The translations under genes and the position numbers were made by a program. From NCBI GenBank assembly GCA_947088155.1, contig CAMUFL010000001.1:1-64000 (forward strand): 64,000 bases of DNA. Reading direction: 5' to 3'. Of this stretch, positions 32,138 to 42,836 are shown in pieces. Origin of the DNA: an uncultured Gardnerella sp. Lineage in GTDB: Bacteria; Actinomycetota; Actinomycetes; Actinomycetales; Bifidobacteriaceae. Numbering within the stretch: the first letter of the stretch is position 1; every line of letters begins with the position of its first letter. Below the pieces are notes generated by a model. That model was not told where the DNA came from and did not search any database. It saw nothing but the letters and a program-made list of their open reading frames with translations.

Positions 32138-32593
32138 ATGCATTGTCCTTTTTGTAAAAATTCTGATACGAAAGTTATAGATACTCGTATCAGCGAAGAT
32201 GGTTACTCTATTCGCCGTAGACGTGAATGCCAAGTTTGTGGTAATCGATTTACTACAGTAGAAACAACTCAGTTGCTTGTAATGAAGCGTTCAGGCTCTA
32301 TTGAACCTTTTGATCGAGCAAAAGTTGTTGCCGGTGTTAGCAAAGCATGTCAAGGACGCCCTATTAATGCTGAGGCATTAAAGACGATTGGTATGCGAGT
32401 AGAAGCTGATTTGCGAGCACGAGGTTTAGCGCAAGTTACATCTGAAGAAGTTGGCAAAGCTATTCTTAAGCCATTGCGTGAATTAGATGAAGTTGCATAT
32501 CTTCGTTTTGCAAGTGTGTACCAAAACTTCACGGGTCTTGAAGATTTTGAACATGCCATTGAAGATTTGAAGCGCAGTAAAACAGAAGAATAA
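32138..32593 (+). CDS. nrdR: transcriptional repressor NrdR
   Basis: A 151-aa repressor of ribonucleotide reductase genes. N-terminal zinc ribbon Cys3-Cys6-Cys31-Cys34, then an ATP-cone domain (about residues 46-135) that senses ATP/dATP. Full length. No ribosome site precedes the ATG at 32138. Instead TAGTAT (32123-32128) sits where a -10 box would start transcription at or next to the ATG, so the mRNA is probably leaderless. The order lexA / LysM / nrdR is usual in Actinobacteria. Confidence 0.93.
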   Translation: MHCPFCKNSDTKVIDTRISEDGYSIRRRRECQVCGNRFTTVETTQLLVMKRSGSIEPFDRAKVVAGVSKACQGRPINAEALKTIGMRVEADLRARGLAQVTSEEVGKAILKPLRELDEVAYLRFASVYQNFTGLEDFEHAIEDLKRSKTEE

Positions 32594-32654
32594 TAATTTT
32601 ATCGATTATTGTTACAGAATATCTATTCCCTGCGCTTTTGCATTATTTTGAGTT

Positions 32655-34931
32655 CTATTTCTCAAAATTTGCGTCATCTTTAGTGCGTATTATATGCAAT
32701 TTTTGAGTTGGTCTAGTCATTGCAACATATAGATTGGCTGCAGCAGCTAGTCTAGATGCTGCTTCCTGCTCAATTTGAGAAGGTTGCAACACTATGACAG
32801 CGTCATATTCAAGACCTTTTACTTCCTCAGCTGTGCAAACGCTGCATTGGCAATCATCGGCATTTTGTTTGTTTAACTGATTCCATAATTTTTCAGGTAA
32901 TGCATGTTCTAATGCTTGGTTTACAACCTTTTTAGCATGGCTAACCATGCTGTTAGGAGTAATGATTGCAATACGACCACTACCATCATCAGAGACAAAT
33001 TTTTCGAATAGTTTTGTACAAGATTCTGCAAGTGCAGTATCGAGTTCATCTTGTGATTCAACCGTTTGTGATACAAGTGAATCAGGTACTGAGCGAACTG
33101 CATGAACAGTAGAAATGTATAATCCTGAATCTGTTGCAACCTTGCTTGCTGCTTCAGAAACTTCACTAGGATTTCGATAATTAATTGTTAACTCGTAAAG
33201 ATCCCAATTTGGTTCTCCAAATAGAGAATTCATATTCTTCTGCCATCTGTGAGTTCCTCCGAGCGCAGAAGTCTGTGCAACATCGCCAACAATAGTAAAG
33301 GAGCGTGAAGGACAACGACGAATAAGCATTCTCCAATCCATTGCTGTGAGCTCTTGAGCTTCATCGACAACTACGTGACCATATGTCCACTCGCGGTCAG
33401 AAGCTGCTTTACGGGCAAGCATTCCTGCATCGTCGCCTTGCAGATTATCAAGAAGCATATCGGCGGTTACTATGCCATTTCCAATACCAGCTTGTGCTAG
33501 AGTGTCAGCTGCAAATTGCTGTTCTTCAAGTTTTTTTGCTTGTGCTGCAGATCTTTGAGCGTCAAGTTTTGGATCAGGACCAAGCAATTCCATAGCTTCA
33601 TCAAGTAATGGAATATCAGAACGAGTAAGCGGGCTGCCTTTTGGTCTAGTAAGTGAGTTGATATCTTCGTTGCTTAACCAAGGTGCGTATGTGCGTAATT
33701 TGTCAGGTTTAGCAAAAAGTTGGTCAATAAGCCATTCTCCAGTCATAGGTAACCATGCAAGATTTAAAGTAATGCGCAGTTTATCGTCAAGACGAAGTTG
33801 AGAAGTTATATCGTTTAATTCAACTTGATCTGGAACATAATCAAGCTTTTCCAAATAACGATTTTTCAATATGCTGAGCACAGTTTTTATAAAAGTATTT
33901 CGCGCCTGGTTATGCGGCTGGTGAGTCCGTTGAGCATCTGATTGAGCTATCTCAATATCTTCTTTTAGAAGAGGAATACTAAATCCTCCAACATGAATTG
34001 TTGGAAGATTTTTAGGAACGCGAATACGAGCGGCAATTGCATTCGCAATAACTGTTCGCATACGATACATTCCTTTTAATTTTGCTGCGTATGGAGAATC
34101 TTCAGCTGTAGCACAAATTCCAGGAATTAAGTCGGAAATAGTTCTACTTACTACACCTGTTTCACCAAGAGAAGGGAGTACTTGATCAATATAACGCAAG
34201 AATGCCGAACTTGGACCAACAATAAGAACTCCTGAACGCTCAAGTTTGCGCCTGTGAGTGTACAACAAATAGGCTGCTCTGTGCAAAGCAACAGCTGTTT
34301 TTCCTGTGCCAGGACCTCCCTGTACAACAATAGTGTGATCAAGAGGAGCGCGAATAATTCGATCTTGTTCTGCTTGAATAGTGGCAACAATATCAGTCAT
34401 TTTGCCGGTTCTGCGAGAACCTAAAGATGCGAGCAGTGCTCCTTCGCCAGTAAGAGTACCTTGTTGTGAAGCTTTTCCTATTTCATCAGAATGTATGTCA
34501 AGTACTTCATCTTCAACACCAATAACGTCTCTGAAACGGAGTGTAATATGACGACGCATAACAATATCGCCATGATGCGAAGGGGTTGCCTCATAAAAAG
34601 GTCGTGCAGCTTCAGCGCGCCAATCTGTAAGAATAGGATCATGGTTTTCGCTAAGCAAACCAATGCGACCAATGTATCGCCTAATGCCTTCTGTGTTATC
34701 AAGCCTTCCAAAAACAAGACGATCCTCAACAGCTCGTAATTGTGTAAGACGATCTTCGTACATGGTTGCGAATGAGTCGCGCTCTGTGCGCTGTGTTGGT
34801 GAACCGTGCGAACCTGACGCGCGCACAGCGTCTAAGCGTGCGCGAATAGTATTACGCAAATCGTCTAGACGGCTATAAGCCCGGTCAACAGCTTGTTGTT
34901 CTTCACCAAGTTGTGAGGAATAGGTAGACAT
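32655..34931 (-). CDS. HelD-like UvrD-family ATPase
   Basis: 758 aa. N-terminal coiled-coil arm (about residues 5-60), P-loop QGGPGTGKTAVALHRAA near 205, a helical insertion (about 300-480), then VVDEAQELT (Walker B), GDVAQTSALGGTHRW, INYRNPSEV and a C-terminal helicase motif VAMTRPTQKLHII. The organisation matches HelD, a motor that frees stalled RNA polymerase; rifampicin resistance is linked to some forms. True UvrD helicases lack the N-terminal arm. The frame extends to 34973, but the ATG at 34931 (MSTYSSQLGEEQQ) with GGA upstream fits better; 34937 is an alternative. Confidence 0.82.
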   Translation of the reverse strand: MSTYSSQLGEEQQAVDRAYSRLDDLRNTIRARLDAVRASGSHGSPTQRTERDSFATMYEDRLTQLRAVEDRLVFGRLDNTEGIRRYIGRIGLLSENHDPILTDWRAEAARPFYEATPSHHGDIVMRRHITLRFRDVIGVEDEVLDIHSDEIGKASQQGTLTGEGALLASLGSRRTGKMTDIVATIQAEQDRIIRAPLDHTIVVQGGPGTGKTAVALHRAAYLLYTHRRKLERSGVLIVGPSSAFLRYIDQVLPSLGETGVVSRTISDLIPGICATAEDSPYAAKLKGMYRMRTVIANAIAARIRVPKNLPTIHVGGFSIPLLKEDIEIAQSDAQRTHQPHNQARNTFIKTVLSILKNRYLEKLDYVPDQVELNDITSQLRLDDKLRITLNLAWLPMTGEWLIDQLFAKPDKLRTYAPWLSNEDINSLTRPKGSPLTRSDIPLLDEAMELLGPDPKLDAQRSAAQAKKLEEQQFAADTLAQAGIGNGIVTADMLLDNLQGDDAGMLARKAASDREWTYGHVVVDEAQELTAMDWRMLIRRCPSRSFTIVGDVAQTSALGGTHRWQKNMNSLFGEPNWDLYELTINYRNPSEVSEAASKVATDSGLYISTVHAVRSVPDSLVSQTVESQDELDTALAESCTKLFEKFVSDDGSGRIAIITPNSMVSHAKKVVNQALEHALPEKLWNQLNKQNADDCQCSVCTAEEVKGLEYDAVIVLQPSQIEQEAASRLAAAANLYVAMTRPTQKLHIIRTKDDANFEK

Positions 34932-35043
34932 ACGCATCCATTCTTCGTAAAATACCGCAACCAATTGTGCCAAAAATTAGGCATTTAAGTATATCTCGAC
35001 GCTTATACACCAAAATTGTATTTCTATGTTGATCTAACGAATA

Positions 35044-35970
35044 TTATTTGCGAGGATCTCCGAACCATGCAGAGTAAATCAATGAAAAATTGCGATTTCC
35101 ATATGCTGAGCACGAATTTCCTTCGCCGTATCCAGCTTTTAACGATTCTATATTTGGCTGATAAGGAGTATAGATATAAAGCAATGCAGTAGCCTTATTT
35201 TCGATATAAACATTGCTAGATCCGCATGATTTATTTGGCGAATATTGAATTGTGTTAATCGTGTTAGGGTGGTAGTTATATTGATCGTTATGAAGAAGAT
35301 AATATCTATATCTTCTTGCGGAACCAATTACTTGTTTAAAGAATCCTGCAAAACGTGGGTTGCAATGAGAATCATCTGGACAATCTAATCCCATAGCTGA
35401 TTTGTATTGGAAATCGCTAGGATCAGTGTCTGTTACAAGATGTTGTTCTTTTTGCAGCATTGTAAGTAATACTTGTTGACTGATATGACATGCTTTTGCT
35501 GATTTGTATATTATGTCTGCAGAAGATTCTTTGCTTACACCTTGATACTTTGAACATAGTGAATCGGCAGGAATAGTGTGAGTATTAAAGTACGCATTTT
35601 TTAAGCAATTTTTACCAGTGCATTTTGCTCCTTTTTTGCGTATAAAATTGCGTACTTCATCTTTACTCATTGCGTTATCGTCAAAAAATTGAGAATCAGA
35701 AATAATATTGCCTGGATTAAAATCAAAGCGTGACACAAGTTGTTCTTGTTTGTTGCGAAGATCAGAAACAGTCTGTTCCCAACGTATCCACTGAACAACA
35801 GGAATGATAATAGCAATGCCTATGACAGCAATAATAATGTTTCGTAAAATTTTATTGGAGTAAAACTTATGCTTTAAAGAACTGTTGTTTTTATTGTGAT
35901 GAGCACCACTATTATGTTCACTATTTAGGTTGACATGAATAGAATCATGTTTCTTTCTTCTCTGCACCAT
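35044..35970 (-). CDS. membrane-anchored lysozyme-like / hemagglutinin-type wall protein
   Basis: 308 aa. Basic, Asn/His-rich cytosolic start, one transmembrane helix (about residues 42-62), then an extracellular domain with at least eight Cys. Segments NIISDSQFFDDNAMSKDEV, QVLLTMLQKEQHLV and SAMGLDCPDDSHCNPRFAGF resemble a domain common in actinobacterial surface proteins, often labelled hemagglutinin and thought related to lysozyme-like wall hydrolases (the Glu in QKEQ would be the acid). The ATG at 35970 follows AGGAGG at good spacing. Enzymatic activity is inferred only. Confidence 0.65.
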   Translation of the reverse strand: MVQRRKKHDSIHVNLNSEHNSGAHHNKNNSSLKHKFYSNKILRNIIIAVIGIAIIIPVVQWIRWEQTVSDLRNKQEQLVSRFDFNPGNIISDSQFFDDNAMSKDEVRNFIRKKGAKCTGKNCLKNAYFNTHTIPADSLCSKYQGVSKESSADIIYKSAKACHISQQVLLTMLQKEQHLVTDTDPSDFQYKSAMGLDCPDDSHCNPRFAGFFKQVIGSARRYRYYLLHNDQYNYHPNTINTIQYSPNKSCGSSNVYIENKATALLYIYTPYQPNIESLKAGYGEGNSCSAYGNRNFSLIYSAWFGDPRK

Positions 35971-36220
35971 GTTTCCTCCTACTTAGCTTGTTACATTATA
36001 AGTGATATGCGAATCATTTTATTATTGTGATTATTTTTTAAAATTGTTCCCAATTTTTATTGTTGATTGTAACTATCAAACTGTAGAATTATCCGATTGA
36101 GTAGCTACGCGCGAAGAATTTGTTGCGATTAACTTTAGATTGTTAGGGCAGATTGATTTATTTGCAGTAGTTTTCTGCACAAATGTTGGAATTATTAGGA
36201 TGTGGCAGGAGAGTAAGATA

Positions 36221-37678
36221 ATGATGATTGGAACTAAACGAATTGATTGTTCTTCTATGGATCCTTATGATGACCCAGAAATGCGCAATAAGGTTGCTGT
36301 TCGTGCGTTAATACTACTGCTTATTACATTTATTATTAGCACGTTGTGCTTGCAAGGTTTCAACCTTGTTTATAAACAAGTTGGTATAGATGTGAAAGCT
36401 GTTGATCAAGCGCCTCTTATAACAGGTTTACCTGGCATTATTTTAGGAATCGTATGCTTTATTTACGGTTCTTTAGGCGACTTTGTGTCATTAAAAAAGC
36501 TAGTAACCATTGGATTAACATCTTTGTTTATAGGCTCAGTTTTTGGATTTGTAGCTAATTCTTGTTTTGAGCCAAATTTGTGGACAGTTATTGCTGCTCG
36601 TATTATGCAAACAACTGGTGAACAAGTAGCAGGTTCATCATTCTTAGTAATTGCAACAAAATATTTGCGAAATGATTTGAAAGTTATCTTCTTCGGATTA
36701 TTTACAGCATCGTACCAGCTTTCTGCATGTATTGGAGTGTTTTCAGCAGGATTGTTAAGCTCTATTGCTTGGCAATATTTATTCTTAATTCCAGCATTAA
36801 CTATTCTAATATTGCCGGCATTATTGCATTATTTACCAACAAAAAACGGCAATGGTAAAAAAATTGATGTTGTTGGTTTTACAGTCTTTGGATTTGCTGT
36901 TGCATCTCTTACATTGTTCATTTCATACAGAAACTTGTTGATGCTTATTTCAGCAATTATATTGTTTATAATTTTTGGTATTTACATTAGTAAAGCTAAA
37001 GAGCCATTCGTTACGCCAGCTTTCTTCAAGAATATTCGTTGGCTTTCTGGCATAATTTTGATGGGCATAATATACTTCACGAATTATTGCATAAGTCCAC
37101 TGTTCAATAGAGTTGGAAAAACTTTGTATAATATGACTACTTCACAAGTAGCTTCTTATTTAGTTTGGGCTTTTATTGTTGCTGCAATATTCGGTTCATG
37201 CTCAGGCTTAATAATTAGTCGTATAGGAAGAAAAACAGGTTTATTATTAGCAATATTGTTTATACTTTGCGGATGGATTGGTATTGCAGTATTAATAAAT
37301 TCTGGATTCTTGGCTATAGCTTTGTGTGCATGCATTTATTATGCAGGTTGTGGAATGGTGTATTCTCCACTGGCCTCAACAATTCTTTCATCTCTTCCAG
37401 TTGAAGAATCTGGCAGAGGGTGCGGAATGAATGATTTAGCTATTAGTGTTTCTGCGTCTGTTGGTGTAGTAATTTTTGACGGAATATTAGATAAAAACAT
37501 GTTGAGTGGGGATTCTATAACCGGTGCTTCTGGTATTTCGTCTGGATTTGCAAACATATCTCTTATGTGTGCTGCTGTTGCATTATTAGGAATTATCGTA
37601 TTTACATTCAGAAACTTTATCACTAAAGAAAGCAATGCAATCGAAGTAGACGAAGATCAAGAACAAGACCAAAAATAA
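36221..37678 (+). CDS. MFS transporter, drug-efflux type (DHA2-like)
   Basis: A 485-aa permease with about 14 transmembrane segments, the count of the QacA/TetK-like DHA2 group. GSLGDFVSLKKLV after helix 2 is the motif A loop, and the helix 5 region (SYQLSACIGVFSAGLLSSIAWQ) is in the antiporter-motif position. The C-terminal tail is acidic. The frame opens at 36140, but AGGAGA lies 8 nt before ATG 36221, which precedes the first helix by about 25 residues. Probably a proton-coupled exporter of small molecules; substrate unknown. Confidence 0.8.
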   Translation: MMIGTKRIDCSSMDPYDDPEMRNKVAVRALILLLITFIISTLCLQGFNLVYKQVGIDVKAVDQAPLITGLPGIILGIVCFIYGSLGDFVSLKKLVTIGLTSLFIGSVFGFVANSCFEPNLWTVIAARIMQTTGEQVAGSSFLVIATKYLRNDLKVIFFGLFTASYQLSACIGVFSAGLLSSIAWQYLFLIPALTILILPALLHYLPTKNGNGKKIDVVGFTVFGFAVASLTLFISYRNLLMLISAIILFIIFGIYISKAKEPFVTPAFFKNIRWLSGIILMGIIYFTNYCISPLFNRVGKTLYNMTTSQVASYLVWAFIVAAIFGSCSGLIISRIGRKTGLLLAILFILCGWIGIAVLINSGFLAIALCACIYYAGCGMVYSPLASTILSSLPVEESGRGCGMNDLAISVSASVGVVIFDGILDKNMLSGDSITGASGISSGFANISLMCAAVALLGIIVFTFRNFITKESNAIEVDEDQEQDQK

Positions 37679-37820
37679 TAGTGAAAGCAAAAGCAATAGA
37701 ATTATAATTGGCAATAACTTAGCAACTGTGCAAATAAAGTTTGTTTGCAACGTTATGAGCAATATTGTTTACAACATTGCAAGCGCTAAGAAAAATATAT
37801 GCATATATGCGAAACAGTTT

Positions 37821-40800
37821 TCACCTTCCGTCAATCATCTTTCGCATGCGTTGTATGCTAATCGGATATGCAGTTCCCAATTCTTGCGCCCAAAGAGACA
37901 CATAGAATTCTTCGCACATCCAACGTAATTTCTCAGCGATCATTTGCGACTCGTCATGAGCGGGTCCCGCTGGGATTTTCTGAGTGTCTTCTTGAGTTTT
38001 TATTACAAGCTTATGTGCTTCATCTGCTTGCCAAGCCCAACGTACGTCACGGTTTTTATCTGCTTTAGCTTTAGTAAGACGAATCACGTCTGCATGCAAG
38101 TAGCGTTCAATACGAGGTAGAGAATCAGATGGAGTTTTGGCAATAAATCCTTCGTATACAAGACTTGCAGTGTGTTCTCGGATTGATTGCAACACTGAAA
38201 GCAACGGTAAATCAGCCTTGCCGGAAACAGCTTTACTTGATTCTGCTTGACGCTTCAATATTGCGATCACATCGTGTGCAACAGCATAAACAGTGTCTTC
38301 ATATACTTCAGATACGTTTGCAACAGTTTCGCGTAATAAATTGTCGTCAGTAATATTATCCGTGTTCGCAATTAGTCGTTTTACTGCAGCCATTTGCAAG
38401 TCTTCTGCTAAAGCATTAGAAGTTGAATAAGGTGCAGCTGCGAGCATTAAAGCTTCAGAACCAAGCCAGCGAGAAGTAATACGCTTATTGTCTAAATGCA
38501 GCATATTCAATGCGCTTTGCCAAACCATTTGTGCGCGTGAAAGGTTTGTAGCACCAGATTTGTGTAATAAATCTGCTCGTTCAATTACATGACCAGCTTG
38601 TGCTGCTTTATTTGCTTTGATATTTACAACTTCTCGTGCAGATTCTTGTGCTTCTTTCGCAAAACGCTGTTGCAATGCAATTAATGATTTGTCTGTTCCA
38701 AGAAGAGTAGGTTTTACGTGATTAGAGTACTTGTTGCGACCTGCAAGTTTATTGCGACTTTCGTTAGCTTTTCTCTCTTCAACACTAAACGTCATGCGCA
38801 AGTATGGCGAAAGTCTGCTTATTTGCTCGTCATCGAAAACTTCAGGATGTATTTGCGCGCCAACTACACAAATTGCAGCTTTAGTGAAAACTTCTCTAAA
38901 ATCTTGCCATTCGCTTTTTATATTGCTTTCTGTTTCTCCAGTCCCAGGAAGCTCGTCGTAATGTTCGTCAATCCAAGCGCGAATTTTTTGAGCAGTGTCA
39001 GGAGCTGGAACAAACTGTACTCGTAGAGCTTTAGGCAAAGATTTAATCATGCCAATAATAAGCTCATCAAGCAAACCTGGAACATTCCAAGTAAATTCTT
39101 CAGGAGTTAAACGCGAAAGTACGTAAAGCGGCACATGCACTGTTACGCCGTCCAAAGGATTAGCCGGATCATACACATAACTTAAACGCAACCTTATAAT
39201 CTGACCGTCTGTACCAACTGTATTCCAATGGTCAGGATAATCAGCTAAATCAGTGCTTTGCGTAGTTTGTAAACGTTCAACTTCATCGGGATTAAAGTCT
39301 AACTTGTGCGGATCTTCTTCGCGGTTATCTTTCCACCATTTTGCAAGAGCTGCAATAGTAGTTGCTTCTTGAGGAATGTGAGTGTCGTAAAAAGTAAATA
39401 AATCTTCGTCGTTTACAGTTTCGCTTATTTGGCGAGTGCGATTTGCTTGATTATCTGCATCTTCAAGCACATTGTGATTATTTAAAATAAACTCATCGTG
39501 TGCAAAACGCTGTTGCACATCTGCCTCAACTAAGCCTTGACGAATCATAATCATTCGAGCTTCGTAAGGATTAACTCTAGCCCATTGAACTGTGCGATCT
39601 TGAACAATAGGCAATCCGTATAGTAATACCTTAGATTTTGCTACAGCAGCACCTTTAGAAGCGCTCCAATGAGCGTCTGAATACGTGATTCTAGTAAGAT
39701 TTTTAGCAAGAGGCTCAGCCCAAGCAGGATCGATTTGTGCGCAATATCTTGCCCAAAGTCTAGATGTTTCAACTAATTGCGTACACATAACCCATGAAGG
39801 AGTTGTTTTAGAAACAGATGAAGCCGGGAATATTGCGAATCTTCCTCCGCGCGCGCCTTGATAGTCGTTTTTAGCCATTTTTTGAGCGCGTTTCATAGCG
39901 CGAATTTTTGCTGATCCATGCAAATTAGCAAAATCTGAAGCTTTCGGTTCACGCACTACTTGCATTCCCAACATAGAAAGTAATCCTGCAAGCATCGACG
40001 AGTGTATTCCTTGCGAATCCCAAGAGCAGCACAAGCTATGAGCAGCCTGCTGATTATTAGGAAGTTGACGAATTTCCAAAGATGGCCTTTTAGATGGAAT
40101 AGGCTCGCCAACTTTATAATGTAATTCTTTACACAAGTCTTGAAGTTGATTAACTAAATCTTTCCACTGTTTTAAACGCAAAAAGTGGAAGAATTCCGCT
40201 TTGCAAAGTTTGCGAAGAGCATTATTGCTCATATTTCCGTCTGCTTGGAAAATATAATCCCAAATATTTAAAGCAGTTAAGAAATCGCTTGTTTCATCGG
40301 CATAACGATTATGAAGTTTATCTGCTTCTTCACGCTGTTCTTCAGGGCGCTCGCGAGGATCTTGCAAACTCAAAAACGCAACAATTACCAGCACAGCAGC
40401 AAGAGTATTCGGAGTGGTTTTACGAGCTGCTTCAACAATCATGCGTCCTAAACGAATGTCAATAGGCAATTTCGAAAGCTCGCGTCCAATATGAGTTAAA
40501 GTAATGAAACCTGATTTTCTGCTTATTGCGCCAAGCTCGTTAAGCTCATTAAAGCCGTCGCTTACTGCTTTCATATCAGGAGGGTCAATAAAACCGAAAT
40601 TCGTAATATCTTCGCCAGTTTTAGCAACGCCTACTGAAAGCATGTGTAATACTACTGCTCCAAGCGAAGTGCGCAGAATCTCAGGATCGGTAAAACGAGG
40701 TCGAGTTTCGTAATCTTCGCGCGAGTAAAGTCTAATAGCAATTCCGTCCGCGATTCGTCCGCATCGTCCAGAACGCTGATCTGCGCTCGCTTGAGAAATC

Positions 40801-41906
40801 GGCTCTATAGGAAGCCTTTGCACTTTTGCAGACTTAGAATATCTGCTAATTCTCGCAAAACCAGGATCGACAACGTATCGAATCCCAGGAACAGTAAGCG
40901 AAGTTTCAGCAACGTTCGTAGCAATAACAATGCGTTGATGAGAGTGATGTTCAAATACGCGATGCTGATCTTTTGCAGAAAGACGCGCAAAAAGCGGCAC
41001 TATTTCAATAGCATCCGCTCGTTTCATATCACTTGCTCGAGTGCCAAAATATGAGCGTAATCCTGCTTCAAACTCTCTAATATCGCGCTCGCCGGAAGCG
41101 AAAACCATAATGTCGCGCGCGCCTTGCTCGTGGCTTGAATGAATAACTAATTGAGCGCATGCGCGAGTTACTGCAGATGTCATATCTTCATCTGTAATAT
41201 CGTCTCGATTGCTTTCGTTAGATTGGCTTTCTGCGACAGTTTCCTCATCCATTGTTATGTCTGCAAAGCCGGGGACATGTCGCATAAGTGAAGGTGCGGA
41301 GCCAAGCGGCTCATAAAGCACTCTCACAGGGTACGTGCGTCCAGAAACTTCAATAACAGGAACTTTTATGTGTAAAGCTTGTTCGAAATGTTCACGGAAT
41401 TTTGCAGAATCTATTGTTGCCGAAGTAATAATCAGCTTCAAATCGCGTCTTTGCGGAAGTAAAGTTGTTAAATACCCTAGCAAAAAGTCAATGTTAAGAC
41501 TGCGTTCGTGAGCTTCGTCAATAATAATCGTGTCGTATTTAGTAAGAAGAGGATCTCGCTGAATTTGCGCAAGTAAAATACCGTCAGTAACAATTCGAAG
41601 CTTCGTTTTAGGTGAACTTTCGTCGGTAAATCGCACTTGGTAGCCGATTTCTTCACCCAGTTTTACTTCCATTTCGCTTGCGATTCGCTCAGCAACAGTG
41701 CGTGCAGCTAAACGGCGAGGCTGAGTGTGTACGATTTGCTTACCTCTTCCGCCTCTTCCAAGCTCAAGCGCCATTTTTGGGATTTGCGTAGTTTTACCGG
41801 AGCCAGTCTGTCCGGAAACAATCACGACTTGTGAAGACTTAATTGCTTCTATTATTTCGTCGTGTGCTGCGCAAATAGGAAGCTCAACAGGGTAGTCGAA
41901 TTTCAT
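37821..41906 (-). CDS. hrpA: ATP-dependent RNA helicase HrpA
   Basis: A 1361-aa DEAH-box helicase. Motif I GQTGSGKT at residues 32-39, DEAH in IIIDEAHERS near 130, motif III TSATID, motif VI SADQRSGRCGRIADG near 375, then HA2, OB-fold and a long C-terminal DUF3418-like part typical of HrpA (about 1300 residues). Known relatives rescue stalled, colliding ribosomes by pulling on mRNA. ATG 41906 has only a weak purine stretch (AAAGAAA) upstream. The 45-nt gap to the methyltransferase gene suggests co-transcription. Confidence 0.93.
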   Translation of the reverse strand: MKFDYPVELPICAAHDEIIEAIKSSQVVIVSGQTGSGKTTQIPKMALELGRGGRGKQIVHTQPRRLAARTVAERIASEMEVKLGEEIGYQVRFTDESSPKTKLRIVTDGILLAQIQRDPLLTKYDTIIIDEAHERSLNIDFLLGYLTTLLPQRRDLKLIITSATIDSAKFREHFEQALHIKVPVIEVSGRTYPVRVLYEPLGSAPSLMRHVPGFADITMDEETVAESQSNESNRDDITDEDMTSAVTRACAQLVIHSSHEQGARDIMVFASGERDIREFEAGLRSYFGTRASDMKRADAIEIVPLFARLSAKDQHRVFEHHSHQRIVIATNVAETSLTVPGIRYVVDPGFARISRYSKSAKVQRLPIEPISQASADQRSGRCGRIADGIAIRLYSREDYETRPRFTDPEILRTSLGAVVLHMLSVGVAKTGEDITNFGFIDPPDMKAVSDGFNELNELGAISRKSGFITLTHIGRELSKLPIDIRLGRMIVEAARKTTPNTLAAVLVIVAFLSLQDPRERPEEQREEADKLHNRYADETSDFLTALNIWDYIFQADGNMSNNALRKLCKAEFFHFLRLKQWKDLVNQLQDLCKELHYKVGEPIPSKRPSLEIRQLPNNQQAAHSLCCSWDSQGIHSSMLAGLLSMLGMQVVREPKASDFANLHGSAKIRAMKRAQKMAKNDYQGARGGRFAIFPASSVSKTTPSWVMCTQLVETSRLWARYCAQIDPAWAEPLAKNLTRITYSDAHWSASKGAAVAKSKVLLYGLPIVQDRTVQWARVNPYEARMIMIRQGLVEADVQQRFAHDEFILNNHNVLEDADNQANRTRQISETVNDEDLFTFYDTHIPQEATTIAALAKWWKDNREEDPHKLDFNPDEVERLQTTQSTDLADYPDHWNTVGTDGQIIRLRLSYVYDPANPLDGVTVHVPLYVLSRLTPEEFTWNVPGLLDELIIGMIKSLPKALRVQFVPAPDTAQKIRAWIDEHYDELPGTGETESNIKSEWQDFREVFTKAAICVVGAQIHPEVFDDEQISRLSPYLRMTFSVEERKANESRNKLAGRNKYSNHVKPTLLGTDKSLIALQQRFAKEAQESAREVVNIKANKAAQAGHVIERADLLHKSGATNLSRAQMVWQSALNMLHLDNKRITSRWLGSEALMLAAAPYSTSNALAEDLQMAAVKRLIANTDNITDDNLLRETVANVSEVYEDTVYAVAHDVIAILKRQAESSKAVSGKADLPLLSVLQSIREHTASLVYEGFIAKTPSDSLPRIERYLHADVIRLTKAKADKNRDVRWAWQADEAHKLVIKTQEDTQKIPAGPAHDESQMIAEKLRWMCEEFYVSLWAQELGTAYPISIQRMRKMIDGR

Positions 41907-41951
41907 AGTGTATATTTCTTTTCGTAAATTTTTTACTTTTTTGGTACTTCT

Positions 41952-42653
41952 TTAGTGCTTACTTTTTAGTACTTCTATAATTCGGTATCCTTTAGAGCTT
42001 GCATATTTTTCAACGTTGTAGTTTTCGCCAAGATTTTCAGCAAGCCAAGGAATAAGTGAGTCTGAGCCAAGATTTTTTTGCACAACTAAGTAAGCTGCTC
42101 CTCCCACTTTTAAACGCGGAATCCAAGTCATCAAAATGTCGTGCAACATTTCTTTTCCAACGCGAATTGGTGGATTGGACCATATGAGATCAAAATTATT
42201 AAATTCCAAAGTATTATTTTCTTTTAAAGCGTCATCTACTAAAGAAGTGCGAATATGCTTTAAGCCAGCGTTTTTTGCGTTTAGTTCAGTAAGCTCTAGC
42301 GCTCGCTCATTTACATCTACAGCTACAATTTCAGCTTCTGGAGATTCTAAGCCCATTGCAATGCTTATAGGACCCCATCCGCATCCAATATCAAGGAATT
42401 TGCCATTTTCTGGTGGTTTTGGAGCATGTTTTAGTAGCACAGACGTGCCTAGATCAAGCTTAGAAGCGCTGAATACTCCGTTTGAGACTTGTATAACAGT
42501 TTCATGATTTCTCAAAGTTACATGTAACGTTCTTCGCTCATCGCAAGATGATGGTGTTGCAGAAAAGTATTGTTCGCCACTGATTTTTTGCGTTTTTTCT
42601 GATTTTGGTGATTTGGTTTTATCGTATTGTTTAAATTGTTGATGACTTTCCAT
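41952..42653 (-). CDS. class I methyltransferase, RsmC-like
   Basis: 233 aa with the catalytic half of the RsmC/RlmG family, which makes m2G in ribosomal RNA. SAM site FLDIGCGWGPISIAMG (about residues 85-100), acidic strand end VAVDVNERAL, and the NPP motif in IWSNPPIRVGKE that marks base-amino methylation. E. coli RsmC has an extra N-terminal domain that is absent here, the usual form in Gram-positives. The frame opens at a TTG (42665); ATG 42653 has GAGCGAG upstream. rRNA is the likely target. Confidence 0.82.
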   Translation of the reverse strand: MESHQQFKQYDKTKSPKSEKTQKISGEQYFSATPSSCDERRTLHVTLRNHETVIQVSNGVFSASKLDLGTSVLLKHAPKPPENGKFLDIGCGWGPISIAMGLESPEAEIVAVDVNERALELTELNAKNAGLKHIRTSLVDDALKENNTLEFNNFDLIWSNPPIRVGKEMLHDILMTWIPRLKVGGAAYLVVQKNLGSDSLIPWLAENLGENYNVEKYASSKGYRIIEVLKSKH

Positions 42654-42836
42654 GATCTCGCTCAAAAATACCGTATTTCGCCTATAAATTTAAATTTATT
42701 AATATACTTTTTACTATTGTATCTTTATTTACATATCATACATATAGGTTGTGTTCATATATTGTCGTCTCAAGTCACCATAATAAGACAAACGTTGTAA
42801 AACGCTATTTACAATGAAATAGAGGAGGGACAGTTG